The notes under the pieces were generated by a model, which saw nothing but the letters and a program-made list of their open reading frames with translations, made no database searches and was not told the DNA's origin. From Burkholderiaceae bacterium (GTDB lineage: Bacteria > Pseudomonadota > Gammaproteobacteria > Burkholderiales > Burkholderiaceae_D), in NCBI GenBank assembly GCA_019751755.1, contig JAIENA010000194.1, positions 1-36,477 of the forward strand: DNA of 36,477 nt. Direction: 5' to 3'. Both the position numbers and the translations under genes were made by a program. Each line of letters opens with the position of its first letter. The stretch's first letter is position 1. Shown in pieces: positions 16,182 to 25,063 of this stretch.

Positions 16182-17658
16182 GCTGGCTCCTCGATGGAAT
16201 CAGGCTGTCGTAGCTGGACAGGTTGATGGCAACCTTGTCGAACGCCGGTGCTGGTTCTATTTGCTCCTGGCCGATCCGTTTGCGTACAGCATCGAAGGTC
16301 GGCGTCAGGTTCATCTCCAGCAAAGTGGTGATCACCTGTTCCACATCAGCCTCGGAGCCGCTGGCGGCCAAGTGCAGCAGACGAAGGTAATCACGATCTG
16401 CCTGCGATGGCATTGCCACCAGCAACGCGTCATAGGCACGCCGGAAGGCTGTGGTGGGGAACAACTCTTCCCGGTAACAGTAATTGGCAAAGGCGCCGGG
16501 CTTGCGCACCAGCGACCAGATCAGGTGCCGATAATCGATGCGATGCTGGTCGCGTCCTGCCATCCTTGGCAGTGTCAGTACATGCGCCGCGCCATGGTAC
16601 AGCTCCAGCGATTCCGAACGCACCCGGACCTTGACCTTGGCGCCGATCAGGCGTGACGGTACCGAGTAATAATTGTTCAGTACCCGTATCAAACTGAAGC
16701 GCGATACGCGCATTGACAGTTCGCGCGTGAAGTCGAGCGGTTCGGCAGGCAAAGGACGCAGCGCGGCCCTGTCAGCTTCAAAGCGCTGGCTGCGCGTCAA
16801 ATTACGGCTGCGCACCAGGTCGAGGAGGAAGCGCTCATAAGCGCCCCGGTCGGTAAAGTCCCGGCTTTCCCGCACCCGCAACGCCTGATCGACCGCCGTC
16901 TTGAAACGGAAATGCGACTGCTCAACGTCGCCATTCTGGTTGGCGCAGCCGGCGGTGTTGGCCGATGGCTGCATGTCGTAATGCCGCATTAGCGCCTGGT
17001 AATTGGCGGTGAAATCATGCAGGCCGTCGCGGTCAAGGTCGCGCACGGCGGCCGACAGATTGTCGGTACGGTGCATCAGCGGCACGCCGCCGATTTGCCA
17101 AAGGCACGCTTCCAGTCCTTCCGACAGCGCTTCAAAGCTCTCCGAGAAGCACACGCGCACCGCTTCCACGTTCGAATACGTCAGCACCATGTGGTACACC
17201 AGATGATCAAACTGAGCGCCGCCGATCGTCACGCCCAACGAGTTCATGACAGTGAAATCGGACTGCGCCATTCGTCCGGGAACATGCTCCTGCTGGAACA
17301 TCACTTCGCGGTGTTCGCCATGCTGCATCCGCCAGCCATGCACATGTCGTTGCAGGGTTCGTAGTTGGCTTTCCTGATATCGACCGGGATAGGCCTGGCA
17401 AAGCAAGGCAAACAGGGTCTTCGTTTGAAGCGCCTGATCGCGCCGAAGTTGATCTTCTACCCAGGGCCAGTCGGCGGCAAAGGGATTCTCACGTGTGCGG
17501 TGGGTGCGTGGGGCCTTCATCTGGCTTGGCAGCTTGCCGGATTGCTCGTACTTGCGCACGGTCCGCTCGCTCATCCCGGTACGTGCCGCCGCCAGCTTCT
17601 GGCTTGCACCTTTTCGACGTTCTTCCAATAACAATTTGATTTCTCCGTCCTTCTTCAT
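16174..17658 (-). CDS. istA: IS21-family transposase IstA
   Basis: A 494-aa DDE transposase. An N-terminal helix-turn-helix lies at residues 17-42 (QKLAAARTGMSERTVRKYEQ). The catalytic triad is visible: D134 in MAQSDFTV, D199 in MHRTDNLSAAV and E246 in NGDVEQSHF. A C-terminal strand-rich domain follows (about 330-400). The ATG at 17658 follows GAGAGGGG and was preferred to an in-frame start 20 codons upstream. It is transcribed with istB and is intact, so the element is probably mobile. Confidence 0.93.
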   Translation of the reverse strand: MKKDGEIKLLLEERRKGASQKLAAARTGMSERTVRKYEQSGKLPSQMKAPRTHRTRENPFAADWPWVEDQLRRDQALQTKTLFALLCQAYPGRYQESQLRTLQRHVHGWRMQHGEHREVMFQQEHVPGRMAQSDFTVMNSLGVTIGGAQFDHLVYHMVLTYSNVEAVRVCFSESFEALSEGLEACLWQIGGVPLMHRTDNLSAAVRDLDRDGLHDFTANYQALMRHYDMQPSANTAGCANQNGDVEQSHFRFKTAVDQALRVRESRDFTDRGAYERFLLDLVRSRNLTRSQRFEADRAALRPLPAEPLDFTRELSMRVSRFSLIRVLNNYYSVPSRLIGAKVKVRVRSESLELYHGAAHVLTLPRMAGRDQHRIDYRHLIWSLVRKPGAFANYCYREELFPTTAFRRAYDALLVAMPSQADRDYLRLLHLAASGSEADVEQVITTLLEMNLTPTFDAVRKRIGQEQIEPAPAFDKVAINLSSYDSLIPSRSQHG

Positions 17659-17766
17659 GCCGTCCCCTCTCGGAGGCATGATAGACAAGAGCCGGACCGT
17701 CGCCGGACCGGCTCTCAACCGGCAAATCTAATTGTCGTCACCGGCATTTCTAATTGTCGCCGGACA

Positions 17767-17772
17767 ACAGAT
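17767..17772. repeat. Target site duplication of the IS21 element (right)
   Basis: ACAGAT matches 15,345-15,350. Removing the element and one copy restores an unbroken 11-bp phase in the repeat array. Confidence 0.8.
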
Positions 17773-17896
17773 TTAGTACACGTTCAACACCAGTTTTAGC
17801 CACTCTAACCACAGGTTCACCACACTTGATCCACGCTTCGACCACAGGTTTACCACACTTCATCCGCACTTCGACCACAGGTTTACCACACCCCCC
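17773..17896 (+). repeat. Phased 11-bp direct repeats, right part
   Basis: After the IS the array continues in exact 11-bp steps. The units are GTACACGTTCA, ACACCAGTTTT and AGCCACTCTAA, then CCACAGGTTCA (17,809), CCACACTTGAT, CCACGCTTCGA, CCACAGGTTTA, CCACACTTCAT, CCGCACTTCGA, CCACAGGTTTA and CCACACCCCCC. A higher-order 33-bp repeat (three units) is present at 17,820-17,885. The units are more diverged than on the left side. With the left part the array had about 17 units before insertion. Confidence 0.8.
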
Positions 17897-18042
17897 AAGA
17901 CATCTCAATCGCTAGGTTATAGGTACCTTGGAGACACTTTCGGAGACACTTTTGGGGACACCTCACTCCACACTATCGAAATCGCCATGCCAACGCTACC
18001 GTTTGGGTAAGCGCTGGTTGCAAATGCATTGTCCAGGAGCCA

Positions 18043-18302
18043 GTGCCTATTGCCCGGTGGAGTGCAGCATCGCAGGGACAAGCCTGCAGTCGCCTGTTCG
18101 CCAACCACTTGCCGCGACGCCGCCAAAACGTGATCTATGCCCGCGAGGGCGTGGAACCGGCCCAGTCGATGCTGGCCGACTGGGCCGGCTGTCAGCGATG
18201 TCTTGTTGGCCCGACAATCCGATATCGCTGCTGTCATCATGTACGCCTTGAGTCAATGGCAGGCGCTTAAGCATTGCTATGGCGATGAACCGATTGAGTG
18301 AG
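18043..18302 (+). pseudogene. IS66-family transposase remnant (tnpC fragment)
   Basis: The frame from 18,043 contains LFANHLPRRRQNVIYAREGV followed by EPAQSMLADW, the conserved IS66 TnpC block before its DDE domain. A few dozen bases later (18,240) YALSQWQALKHCYGDEPIE matches the block from the end of that domain. The catalytic middle is deleted. No terminal repeats were found. Inactive. Confidence 0.75.
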
Positions 18303-18489
18303 TTCGATAACTTGCCAGCGGAGAAGAAGTGATTTTGCCCAGCCACTCCCGGACACAGCCTTTCGCTTAATTAACGCCGATCTGAGCGATGCATTTGCTT
18401 TTCCCGAAACATGCTTATTGACTTGAAGCCCAAGGCCAAATACAGATGAATCTCGTTGAAATTCTTGAAAGCCGGCATCTGCAACAACA

Positions 18490-18980
18490 TGATGTCGGCG
18501 CTGCTACTCCATCTGGCAGACGTTGTCGCGTTTAAACGCGTTCACGAAGCTCCCGGCCTGCGGACTGCACACCGCCGTGTGAATGGGCTTGATGCCCAGA
18601 TCCTTGACCAATGCATGCATGTCCTTGCAACGGAAAGCGCCGCCATTGTCGCTCAGGAATTCCAGATCAATGCCGCTGCTCACCTTTGCCTCGCCAAAGC
18701 GCGCTTCAACGCCCTCGATCAGCATGTCGCGCACAGGTTCCCCAGTCAGGCCCCTGCTGGACCACGCGCGCTACGAGATGATCTCGCGATTGCAGCAGTC
18801 TTTCAGGAAAACGCCTGCAGCCACGTCGCTGTTATCGCAACCGATTTCGAAGCGTCAGAACATCCGCGGCGGTTTGATTCCTGCACCGCCTCACGCAGCC
18901 TTGTAGACGGGTGCTTACAACCTCATCGTAGGCCAGTAATTGGATATAGGCCTGCGACCAGAGATCACCTACCGCGGCGA
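18490..18980 (-). pseudogene. IS3-family transposase remnant (orfB, rve domain)
   Basis: On the minus strand VRDMLIEGVEARFGEAKVSS, then LEFLSDNGGAFRCKDMHALV and KPIHTAVCSPQAG fit the integrase-core region of IS3-family OrfB, including the second catalytic Asp in SDNG. The block that should read SNGMAESFVNTFKRDY is shortened to AGSFVNAFKRD, which loses the Glu context, and stops interrupt the frame upstream. Fragment only; no ends seen. Confidence 0.75.
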
Positions 18981-19175
18981 TTTTTGAAAGATATTAACGA
19001 TATTTCTTTAAATATAATTTGCAACTAACGGACATATTTTCATAAAATACTAAAAGATTCACCACCGCGTATCTGCTAACGTCTCGATAACAAAACCGCT
19101 AGCAATTCGCACAGACTAACCCGTCTACAGACAAACAAGGCAAGCGAAGATACTGCTTCGTTAGTTGCATTTACT

Positions 19176-20147
19176 ATGTCGACCTGTCTCCCCTTTTGCT
19201 GGGACGCTGATCCCAACACGGCTTTTGCGGACTTCGTCGAATCCCCTGCCTTTGCACAAACCAGCCGTCGGCGCAGCCAAGATGAGCCCGCCCCTCTGTC
19301 AGCCGCATCCATACAAATCTACCGTTTCATGTTTGAACGCTTCACCAGCTGGATGGCGGAACGCCAGCTGACGATGTCCATGATCAGCGATGCCGACCTG
19401 CGGGTGTTTTTATCTGAACGGGAAAATGGCAGCCGAAGGATCAACAGCGACATTGCGCATCGCTACGTGCGTTTGATTGAACGTTGCTACGATCACGTGA
19501 AATGGCCGACTAATCCGGCCAGGGCCCTGCTGCTGGACGCGGCACATGGTGCGATCTCGCTCGGCAGTGACGATCGGATGACGGTGCTCGATGCGAGCCA
19601 GGCCGAGCGTTTTATGGCGGCCCTGCCGAGAGTCGACGAAGGCTGGAAACGTCACCGGGACCGGGTCATGCAATTGGTGATGCTGCGCAGTGGGCTGAAG
19701 GTGGCGGAAGCCATCGGGTTGATGATCAGTGAGATTGGTGAACAGCGGGAATTGGATGGGGCACTCTCGTTGAGGCTGACGCCGGTTGGTAAACAGCCGA
19801 CCAGTTATCCGCACACGACACGCCTGGATGCAGAGGCGGCACGGGAACTGCTCGCCTGGCTGGCCGTGCGTCAAGTCTTGCCGATTCCTGGCAAGTTGGT
19901 CTTTCCTGCAAACTTCCGCGGCGTGCCGCTCAATAAGTCGACGGTCTATCGCCAGGTGAAAGCGAGCTTTCTCCGTGCTGGCTTAACGCCGTCGCGCCAA
20001 GGGGGCAGGACACTACGCAATACGTTTGCCGTGCAAGAGCTCGACTGCGTGACGATTGCGGAGTTGACGGAACACCTGGGGCTGGCACTGTCGCGCTCGA
20101 CGCGCCACTATGCGGCGGCGCGTCAGCGTGTCAAGCCGCGCGTTTGA
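19176..20147 (+). CDS. Tyrosine recombinase-like protein with degenerate active site
   Basis: A 323-aa protein with the overall XerC/XerD layout: core-binding domain at about residues 40-115 (SAASIQIYRFMFERFTSWMA) and catalytic-domain fold at about 135-320. Key residues differ from the family. The first Arg is Lys175 (LRSGLKVAEA), the HxLR motif reads RTLR (278-281), and the later LGH reads LGL (301-303). Only R281 and Y312 (STRHYAA) remain of the usual set. The gene is otherwise intact and lies convergent with rep, four bases from its stop. Such recombinases beside rep often serve plasmid dimer resolution. Here activity may be lost or depend on a partner. Confidence 0.75.
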   Translation: MSTCLPFCWDADPNTAFADFVESPAFAQTSRRRSQDEPAPLSAASIQIYRFMFERFTSWMAERQLTMSMISDADLRVFLSERENGSRRINSDIAHRYVRLIERCYDHVKWPTNPARALLLDAAHGAISLGSDDRMTVLDASQAERFMAALPRVDEGWKRHRDRVMQLVMLRSGLKVAEAIGLMISEIGEQRELDGALSLRLTPVGKQPTSYPHTTRLDAEAARELLAWLAVRQVLPIPGKLVFPANFRGVPLNKSTVYRQVKASFLRAGLTPSRQGGRTLRNTFAVQELDCVTIAELTEHLGLALSRSTRHYAAARQRVKPRV

Positions 20148-20151
20148 CGGT

Positions 20152-21522
20152 TTATTTGGCTGGTGCGCGTAACACACCCAGTTGCTGGATATAGCGCGCC
20201 ACGTCTTCCGCTGTGGGTTCGCCCCACAGGTCTTTGGCGTACCACATGGAGAGCAACGAGCGGGTGACACCATGGTCGGCGGCTTTGTCGAAGGACGCCA
20301 GTTTGTGCTGGGTTTCCTGAGCCTTGAAGCGCATGAAGATGGCTTCGCGTTCATCCGCGGACAATTCTTTATACAGTTCCAAGGCATCATTGGCGCGTGC
20401 AGAGAAGAACATTTCCATCACACCCGGGCCTTCGGCTTCTTGCGCAGTGGCTTTCTTGCGACGCGAAACTTTGGTTTGATGCGCGGTAGTCGCCACTTCC
20501 CCTTTTTCCAGCGCCCACTTGAAGTAGCCTGCCGGCGAATCCAACTGGGCCACACCTTTCTGGCTCATGCGGGCACGGACAAAGGACAGCGTGCTGCGCA
20601 GCTTTGCGTTCTCATACATGGCGATGATGTCCGATGCATCTTCTTGGCCGATGCCAAGTGACATGATCTCGTGCATCAATTCCAGATCAATGACGGCAGG
20701 CTGAGAGAAGCTGAGCTGGCTCTGTTTGTTGTACTCCACATAGAACTGCAAACGTTCAACGGTGCGGCCGTTCTTATGTTCGATCAATTCCACATTGATG
20801 TCGGTCAGTGCATTGATTTCGGCGATGGCCGGCTTGATGACATCGCGTTTGAAGTACTTGTACGGCGGCAATTCCAGATCTTTGTTGACGGGATTCCCGG
20901 TCAAGGTGCCGTACCAATATTCGATCGGCTCAATTGCCGTGACCTTGGTGGGATTAGTGGCGTAGCGACGACAGATTTCATACAGGGCCAGTGCTGCACC
21001 AGAGCGCAGCACACCTTGGTACAGAATGCTGAGCTTGGTGTAGGTTTGCGGCGCCATGACGGTTTCATAGACTTCGGGCGGAAAGGCGAAGCCGACCCAG
21101 ACCTGCCCTTGCGAGCTTTTCAGGCCCTTGGGATTGGTGATGGTCACGCTAGCAATGAGCCGTTCGCTGGTCCATTGTCGATCGTTTTCCAGCAAAAGTT
21201 TGATGTCCTGCAGTTCCTTGATTTGCTGTTTCAAGAACGCCGTGTCGTTGCTGTCGTAATGGGCGTCTTTGGCCAGTTGCGACAGGCGCACCCAGAAATA
21301 CTTTTGTGCGGTTGGCGTATCGATGGGAGCGTTGACGCCCAGCTGTTTGGCTTCCTGGGCGTGATACATCAGGACGTTCAGCAATTTGCGGTTGAGCAGA
21401 GTCAATTTACCTTCGACAACCCTCAGGCCGATGGCTTCATTGGATTTGCGCAGTTCACGGCGCTGTTCGTTGCTGGTACCCCGCGAGGTGGTTAATGCAT
21501 TGTTCTTTGGTTCTTTTGCCAT
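20152..21522 (-). CDS. rep: Plasmid replication initiator (Rep_3 / RepB family)
   Basis: A 456-aa initiator that binds iterons and opens the origin. Two winged-helix domains are expected. The first is at about residues 25-140 (IGLRVVEGKLTLLNRKLLNV then LMYHAQEAKQ, and later WVRLSQLAKDAHYDSND). The second is at about 165-280 (TKLSILYQGVLRSGAALALY, EICRRYATNP, EYWYGTLTG, YKYFKRDVIKPAIAEIN), which is the typical Rep_3 signature ending in a KxGRxVExLQF-like strand (HKNGRTVERLQFYVE). The C-terminal 150 residues are an extension with charged linkers. An inverted pair of half-iterons lies just upstream, as expected for autorepression, and the full iteron field follows. It is probably the replicon's main initiator. 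Confidence 0.9.
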   Translation of the reverse strand: MAKEPKNNALTTSRGTSNEQRRELRKSNEAIGLRVVEGKLTLLNRKLLNVLMYHAQEAKQLGVNAPIDTPTAQKYFWVRLSQLAKDAHYDSNDTAFLKQQIKELQDIKLLLENDRQWTSERLIASVTITNPKGLKSSQGQVWVGFAFPPEVYETVMAPQTYTKLSILYQGVLRSGAALALYEICRRYATNPTKVTAIEPIEYWYGTLTGNPVNKDLELPPYKYFKRDVIKPAIAEINALTDINVELIEHKNGRTVERLQFYVEYNKQSQLSFSQPAVIDLELMHEIMSLGIGQEDASDIIAMYENAKLRSTLSFVRARMSQKGVAQLDSPAGYFKWALEKGEVATTAHQTKVSRRKKATAQEAEGPGVMEMFFSARANDALELYKELSADEREAIFMRFKAQETQHKLASFDKAADHGVTRSLLSMWYAKDLWGEPTAEDVARYIQQLGVLRAPAK

Positions 21523-21548
21523 GGTGTCGGGCAGGCGGTGTACACGCT

Positions 21549-21584
21549 AAAGGTGAGGGTTAATCGGCGAATTATCTCACCTTT
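21549..21584. promoter_or_regulatory. Rep operator: inverted half-iterons
   Basis: AAAGGTGAG (21,549-21,557) and CTCACCTTT (21,576-21,584) form a 9-bp inverted repeat just upstream of rep. GGTGAG is the conserved half of the iterons beyond it. Rep_3 initiators usually repress their own gene by binding, as dimers, an inverted half-iteron pair at this position. Confidence 0.75.
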
Positions 21585-21744
21585 CCTAGGCAGGAATCCA
21601 GTGTTGAAATGTTGCGATTGACTGTATGGTTATGCCGATAACAACATGTGCAGGGAGAAGGACTAGGATTTCAGTGTATGGTGAGGTGTTACGGGAGGTG
21701 GCTGTTGAAGAATTTTTGCGTGGGCGCTTGAGTTTATTTTATTT

Positions 21745-21773
21745 AGTTAACTCATATTAAATCTTTGTATACA
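21745..21773 (+). repeat. Inverted repeat flanking the iterons, left copy
   Basis: AGTTAACTCAT, ten bases, then TGTATACA, in AT-rich DNA. The mirror copy with identical spacing lies at 22,784-22,812. It may mark a DNA-unwinding or host-factor site. Confidence 0.75.
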
Positions 21774-22783
21774 AATTAAAGCAGGTTAACGCCAGCATCC
21801 ATGCGGGTTTCAAGGCGATTCGGTGAGTGGACACAGGGACCTGGGTGAGGTTGAACGGGAAGGTTGGTGAGTCTGCTCGGGACGTTGGTTTGACATAGGT
21901 GAGTTGCAGCGGGTTGTTGCGGGAGTGGATACGGGAGCGCAGGGAGTTGCTTAAAGTGAGAGGCTACAGGAGTGATTGCGGGTGAAATGATACGGATGGG
22001 TGAGCTGATACAGGAGCGGCTGAAGCTTGATAGTGGCGACGGCATGTCAGAAGTGTGATGGTTGCTGTCTTGGGGTGAGGGTCTACAGGAGATTGCAGTT
22101 CCAATTCCGGACCGAGCCGTGGCAAAGGTGAGCTTGATCAGGAGAGAGAATCGCATAACGTCTCTTCGGGTGAGACTCCACAGGAATGAATTCGTTGAAT
22201 ATGTTCGGAGATCGATGCTTGCCCCCGCAAGTTGCGGGAAAGCCCCGCGTTCAGCATATCGCTTGGGCGAACAAGGCAATGCATGTTGTTTCTTACCAGC
22301 TCAGGTGAGCCTTTTCAGGAAACGCGGCGTGGAATTCACGCAAGGTGAGCTTATTCGGGAAAGAAGTCGGCCTGCAAAGGTGAGATCATACGGGGAGCAG
22401 TGATGAACATCCGGTTAGGTGAGCTTTCACAGGAAGTGAAATTCCCTTTTTTGCGGGATGGTGAGCCGTTGCGGGACTAAATTCGTAGTTTTCTTGTCAA
22501 CAGGCATGAATTTCACGCCCTGAGCGCCAAATTGATGTTTATCAGGAAGTGAATTACGGTTGGGAGACGGTTAAATCCTGTGTTGTCTCACCTACCGGGA
22601 TCATGCGGCAGGTTCTACGTTCCTGAATTCACTCACTAATCTTCCCGTTAGACCTCACCTGGCGCATCCCTAGCTCCCGTCCAATCTCACGATAGCGCCT
22701 GATGGTGCTCACCTTGTACCCTGTATCCACTCACCGAATCCGCTTGAAACCCGCACCAGTCCTCACTTTGCACCGGTTTAATC

Positions 22784-22812
22784 TGTATACAATGTTTTAA
22801 GATGAGTTAACT
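22784..22812 (-). repeat. Inverted repeat flanking the iterons, right copy
   Basis: TGTATACA, ten bases, then ATGAGTTAACT: the exact reverse complement of the left copy in both conserved blocks and the same 10-base spacer length, although the spacer sequence differs. Confidence 0.75.
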
Positions 22813-23193
22813 ACTTAAATAATCTCAATGCACCACCCAGTACACCAGCAGGTTATGCACTCCCCCTGTACGAGCTCACCTGATGATGCACATCAAGTCG
22901 ACGTGTAGATCCACTCACTCTAGGAGTACAAAATAAGGTCCTGTTAAAGCTCACCTCAATGCAAAGGTGAGTTTCAACAGGAGTTCTGCAAGGGGGCACG
23001 CTGCTCAAGCAAGCATAGGTTGATGGATTGATGAGGATCCGATGCCTGTAAGCTTCCCATCAGCTTCACTTCAGGTGAGATGATTCGGGAAGGCCGCTCA
23101 ACAGCAAGACGCCAGTGCTGTTGCAGCAGGTCCAAAACACCTGCGTCCAGCCAATGTCGACAGGTCTGCATGCATGGGCCCTCCCCGTCTGCA

Positions 23194-24213
23194 CTACTCG
23201 CTTAAACCGAAGCGCTGTTGCAGTTCGCTGATCAGCGCAGTGCGTTCGCGCGGATCGGCAAGTGACACTTCCAGCGAGATCTTGCCGGAATCCCAGGTCT
23301 TCAACGAGCCAATTTCTTTGCCCTCCTTTTGAATCTTGTAGGTTCGTGCGGTTTCCTTGCGTTTGCGGGGTACATTCGGGGCAGCCAGGCGTTTCCTGAT
23401 GGCTTCAATATCTCTGCGGCTGACCTCCCCGCTCACGACGCCCTGTGCGCATATCAGCGCTTGCTCTACGCCGTCTTGACACTGCTCCAGTTGCACCAGC
23501 TCGTACAAGACACTGACACCGAACTGGGTTGGAAAATCCTTCACCAGCCCCATGGTCGTATCGGACAACTTCAGGATGGCCAGCGTCCGATTCACGCTCG
23601 GCAGCGAAATCCCGGTGGCTTCGGCGATTTCCGTCTCATTCTGATAAATGCCCTGTGCCAGCAGTTCTTTCCAGGCCAACGCATTATCCAGCGCCGACTG
23701 CTCTTCGCGTTCCGCATTTTCGCGGTAGCTCATCTCATACAGCTCACGGTCCGCCAGGTCGGGCCGGATCGTCAACAACATCGGCTTATTGCCCAGGGTT
23801 CGCAAGGCACGCTGGCGGTAATGGCCTGCAACGAGAATGTAGCGGCCGTTGCGGATCGTCGCCAGACCTGGCGTTTCCTGGCCATGCGCACCAATACTGG
23901 CGGCCAGTTCCGTGACGCGTTCCGGGCGATAGACCTTGCGGGCGTTGAACGGATTCGGGTCAATTTGATCCTGCGGTACCAGCTGGGTTACCCATGGAAC
24001 ACCAGCGTGATCGCCGCCGGCACTGGTGACAGGCGCCGTGGGCTCTGGCACCGGCGGCATCGGAGCGGCCACTGCTGGCACCGGCACTGGCAGGCTACTC
24101 ACCGGATTGGCATGAGAGAGTTCCCGCGCATGGGCAAAGCGGTCCGTCAATTTCGGCGCCATATTAGCTGCCTGGGCGGCGCGTGCCGCCATGTTTGCTT
24201 TGTTAATCTTCAT
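23194..24213 (-). CDS. parB: Partition protein ParB
   Basis: A 339-aa centromere-binding protein. The first 75 residues are a Pro/Ala-rich linker. The ParB/sulfiredoxin-like CTP-binding domain spans about 77-170, with the box GHYRQRA (130-136) in place of the usual GERRxRA and ENAERE at 165-170. The helix-turn-helix lies at about 192-218 (NETEIAEATGISLPSVNRTL). A C-terminal dimerisation segment ends the protein. The ATG at 24213 was chosen because it overlaps the parA stop (ATGA); the longer open frame reaches into parA. It probably binds the TTTCACCGGTGAAA sites upstream of parA. Confidence 0.92.
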   Translation of the reverse strand: MKINKANMAARAAQAANMAPKLTDRFAHARELSHANPVSSLPVPVPAVAAPMPPVPEPTAPVTSAGGDHAGVPWVTQLVPQDQIDPNPFNARKVYRPERVTELAASIGAHGQETPGLATIRNGRYILVAGHYRQRALRTLGNKPMLLTIRPDLADRELYEMSYRENAEREEQSALDNALAWKELLAQGIYQNETEIAEATGISLPSVNRTLAILKLSDTTMGLVKDFPTQFGVSVLYELVQLEQCQDGVEQALICAQGVVSGEVSRRDIEAIRKRLAAPNVPRKRKETARTYKIQKEGKEIGSLKTWDSGKISLEVSLADPRERTALISELQQRFGLSE

Positions 24214-24908
24214 TTGGTTCCCTGCTTTTTCGGAAGTTTGATATCCAGCAGCTTGAGTATTTCGCGTGCAGCGCTTTCCACTTCGCCGGAGGCCGTGGAT
24301 TTGCCAAACGCGCTGACCACGCAACCGAACAATTGCGATTCCGGGAAGGCGTTGCGCATGCCGATACGTGCGCTCAGGATCGGCAAGTGGATGCCTTGTT
24401 TCAACGCGTCCAGGCAGACATCAAACACTTTGCCTTTGCGGACCATGCTCAGCAGGTACGCTGCCTTCAATTCCCCGCCCACGCCATTGGCAGCGCGCTC
24501 TTCGCGGGCCTTGATCACCAGGTCTTCCGCGACTTTCGAGGCCCACACGTTGTCCATTACCGGCACCACTGGAATCAGCGCCAGGTCGGCAATCAGCAAC
24601 GAGGTCCACGGTACCGGCGACTCAATCGCTGGCGGGCAGTCAATGATGATGACATCGAACTTGTCCATCAGCGTTTCCACCTTGTTCAGAAACGCGGCCT
24701 TGAGCGGCGCATAGGAATGCACAGTGGCCGGGAATTCCGAATCTTGCTGCGCCTGCAGGGCCCATAAGGCCGCCGTGTTTTGCGGGTCCATATCGACCAC
24801 ATACACTTTCAGGCCCCACAGCCCCAGCGTGCCGGACAGCTGCATGGACGTCATGGTCTTGGCGCAGCCACCCTTCTGATTAAACACCGTGATCACCTTG
24901 GCGGTCAT
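24210..24908 (-). CDS. parA: Partition ATPase ParA
   Basis: A 232-aa Walker-type ATPase that moves plasmid-ParB complexes over the nucleoid. The deviant Walker A motif is KGGCAKT (12-18), with signature Lys12. Walker A' is VVDMDPQ (D39, D41), and Walker B is VIIIDCPP. It lacks an N-terminal DNA-binding extension, so it is the short form. It is first in a parA-parB operon with a 4-base overlap. One parS-like palindrome lies 20 bases upstream of the start, which suggests repression by ParB. Confidence 0.93.
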   Translation of the reverse strand: MTAKVITVFNQKGGCAKTMTSMQLSGTLGLWGLKVYVVDMDPQNTAALWALQAQQDSEFPATVHSYAPLKAAFLNKVETLMDKFDVIIIDCPPAIESPVPWTSLLIADLALIPVVPVMDNVWASKVAEDLVIKAREERAANGVGGELKAAYLLSMVRKGKVFDVCLDALKQGIHLPILSARIGMRNAFPESQLFGCVVSAFGKSTASGEVESAAREILKLLDIKLPKKQGTK

Positions 24909-24927
24909 GGACTCTACCTTTCTTGGT

Positions 24928-24941
24928 TTTCACCGGTGAAA
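24928..24941. promoter_or_regulatory. parS: parS-like site 1 (parA promoter-proximal)
   Basis: TTTCACCGGTGAAA, 20 bp before the parA start codon. A half-site (TTCACCGG) follows at 24,945. ParB bound here would overlap the parAB promoter and autoregulate it. Confidence 0.75.
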
Positions 24942-25039
24942 GTGTTCACCGGTTATGTTTTGAAATTTATAAATAAGAGTATAAATCATTTTTCATAAAT
25001 TGATAAAAATTGGAAGGAATTTTTTAAATAAATATTTTT

Positions 25040-25063
25040 CTTACTTTCACCGGTGAAAGTAAG
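25040..25063. promoter_or_regulatory. parS: parS-like site 2
   Basis: The 14-bp core lies at 25,045-25,058, within a 24-bp perfect palindrome (CTTAC...GTAAG), after about 90 bp of very AT-rich DNA that probably holds the parAB promoter. Confidence 0.75.

Larger units (their letters stand above)
15351..17766 (-). mobile_element. Complete IS21-family insertion sequence, 2416 bp
   Basis: Both ends begin TGTCCGGCG-CAATTAGA when read inward (left from 15,351; right as reverse complement from 17,766). Each end also carries internal copies of the CAATTA motif about 22 bp apart, the multiple terminal repeats expected of IS21 elements. It contains istA and istB in overlapping order, both intact. A 6-bp target duplication ACAGAT flanks it. 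The insertion split the 11-bp repeat array and appears recent, since both ends and genes are undamaged. Confidence 0.92.
21679..23090. other. oriV: Origin region: about 25 iterons, consensus AGGTGAGNNNNNACRGGA
   Basis: 18-bp units with GGTGAG, five variable bases, then A/T/G-C-A/G-GGA. Plus-orientation units start at 21679, 21821, 21843, 21865, 21897, 21954, 21998, 22073, 22126, 22168, 22303, 22343, 22378, 22417 and 22459. Minus-orientation units lie at 22576-22593, 22643-22660, 22675-22692, 22697-22714, 22718-22735, 22864-22881 and 22939-22956. Plus units again occur at 22965 and 23073. Weaker units are at about 21919, 21980 and 22621. Spacing is irregular (22 to over 100 bp). The gap at 22,477-22,575, where orientation flips, may contain the opening site. 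Binding by Rep is inferred from the shared half-site in its operator. Confidence 0.85.

Noticed and set aside
15778..16656. 292-codon plus-strand open frame
   Set aside because: Antisense to istB and istA, inside a complete IS21-family element.
20671..21495. 274-codon plus-strand open frame
   Set aside because: Antisense shadow of the rep gene; no ribosome-binding site or family resemblance.
23329..24714. 461-codon plus-strand open frame
   Set aside because: It is antisense to parB and parA, which have clear family motifs; the sequence has no recognisable domain and follows from GC-rich codon structure.
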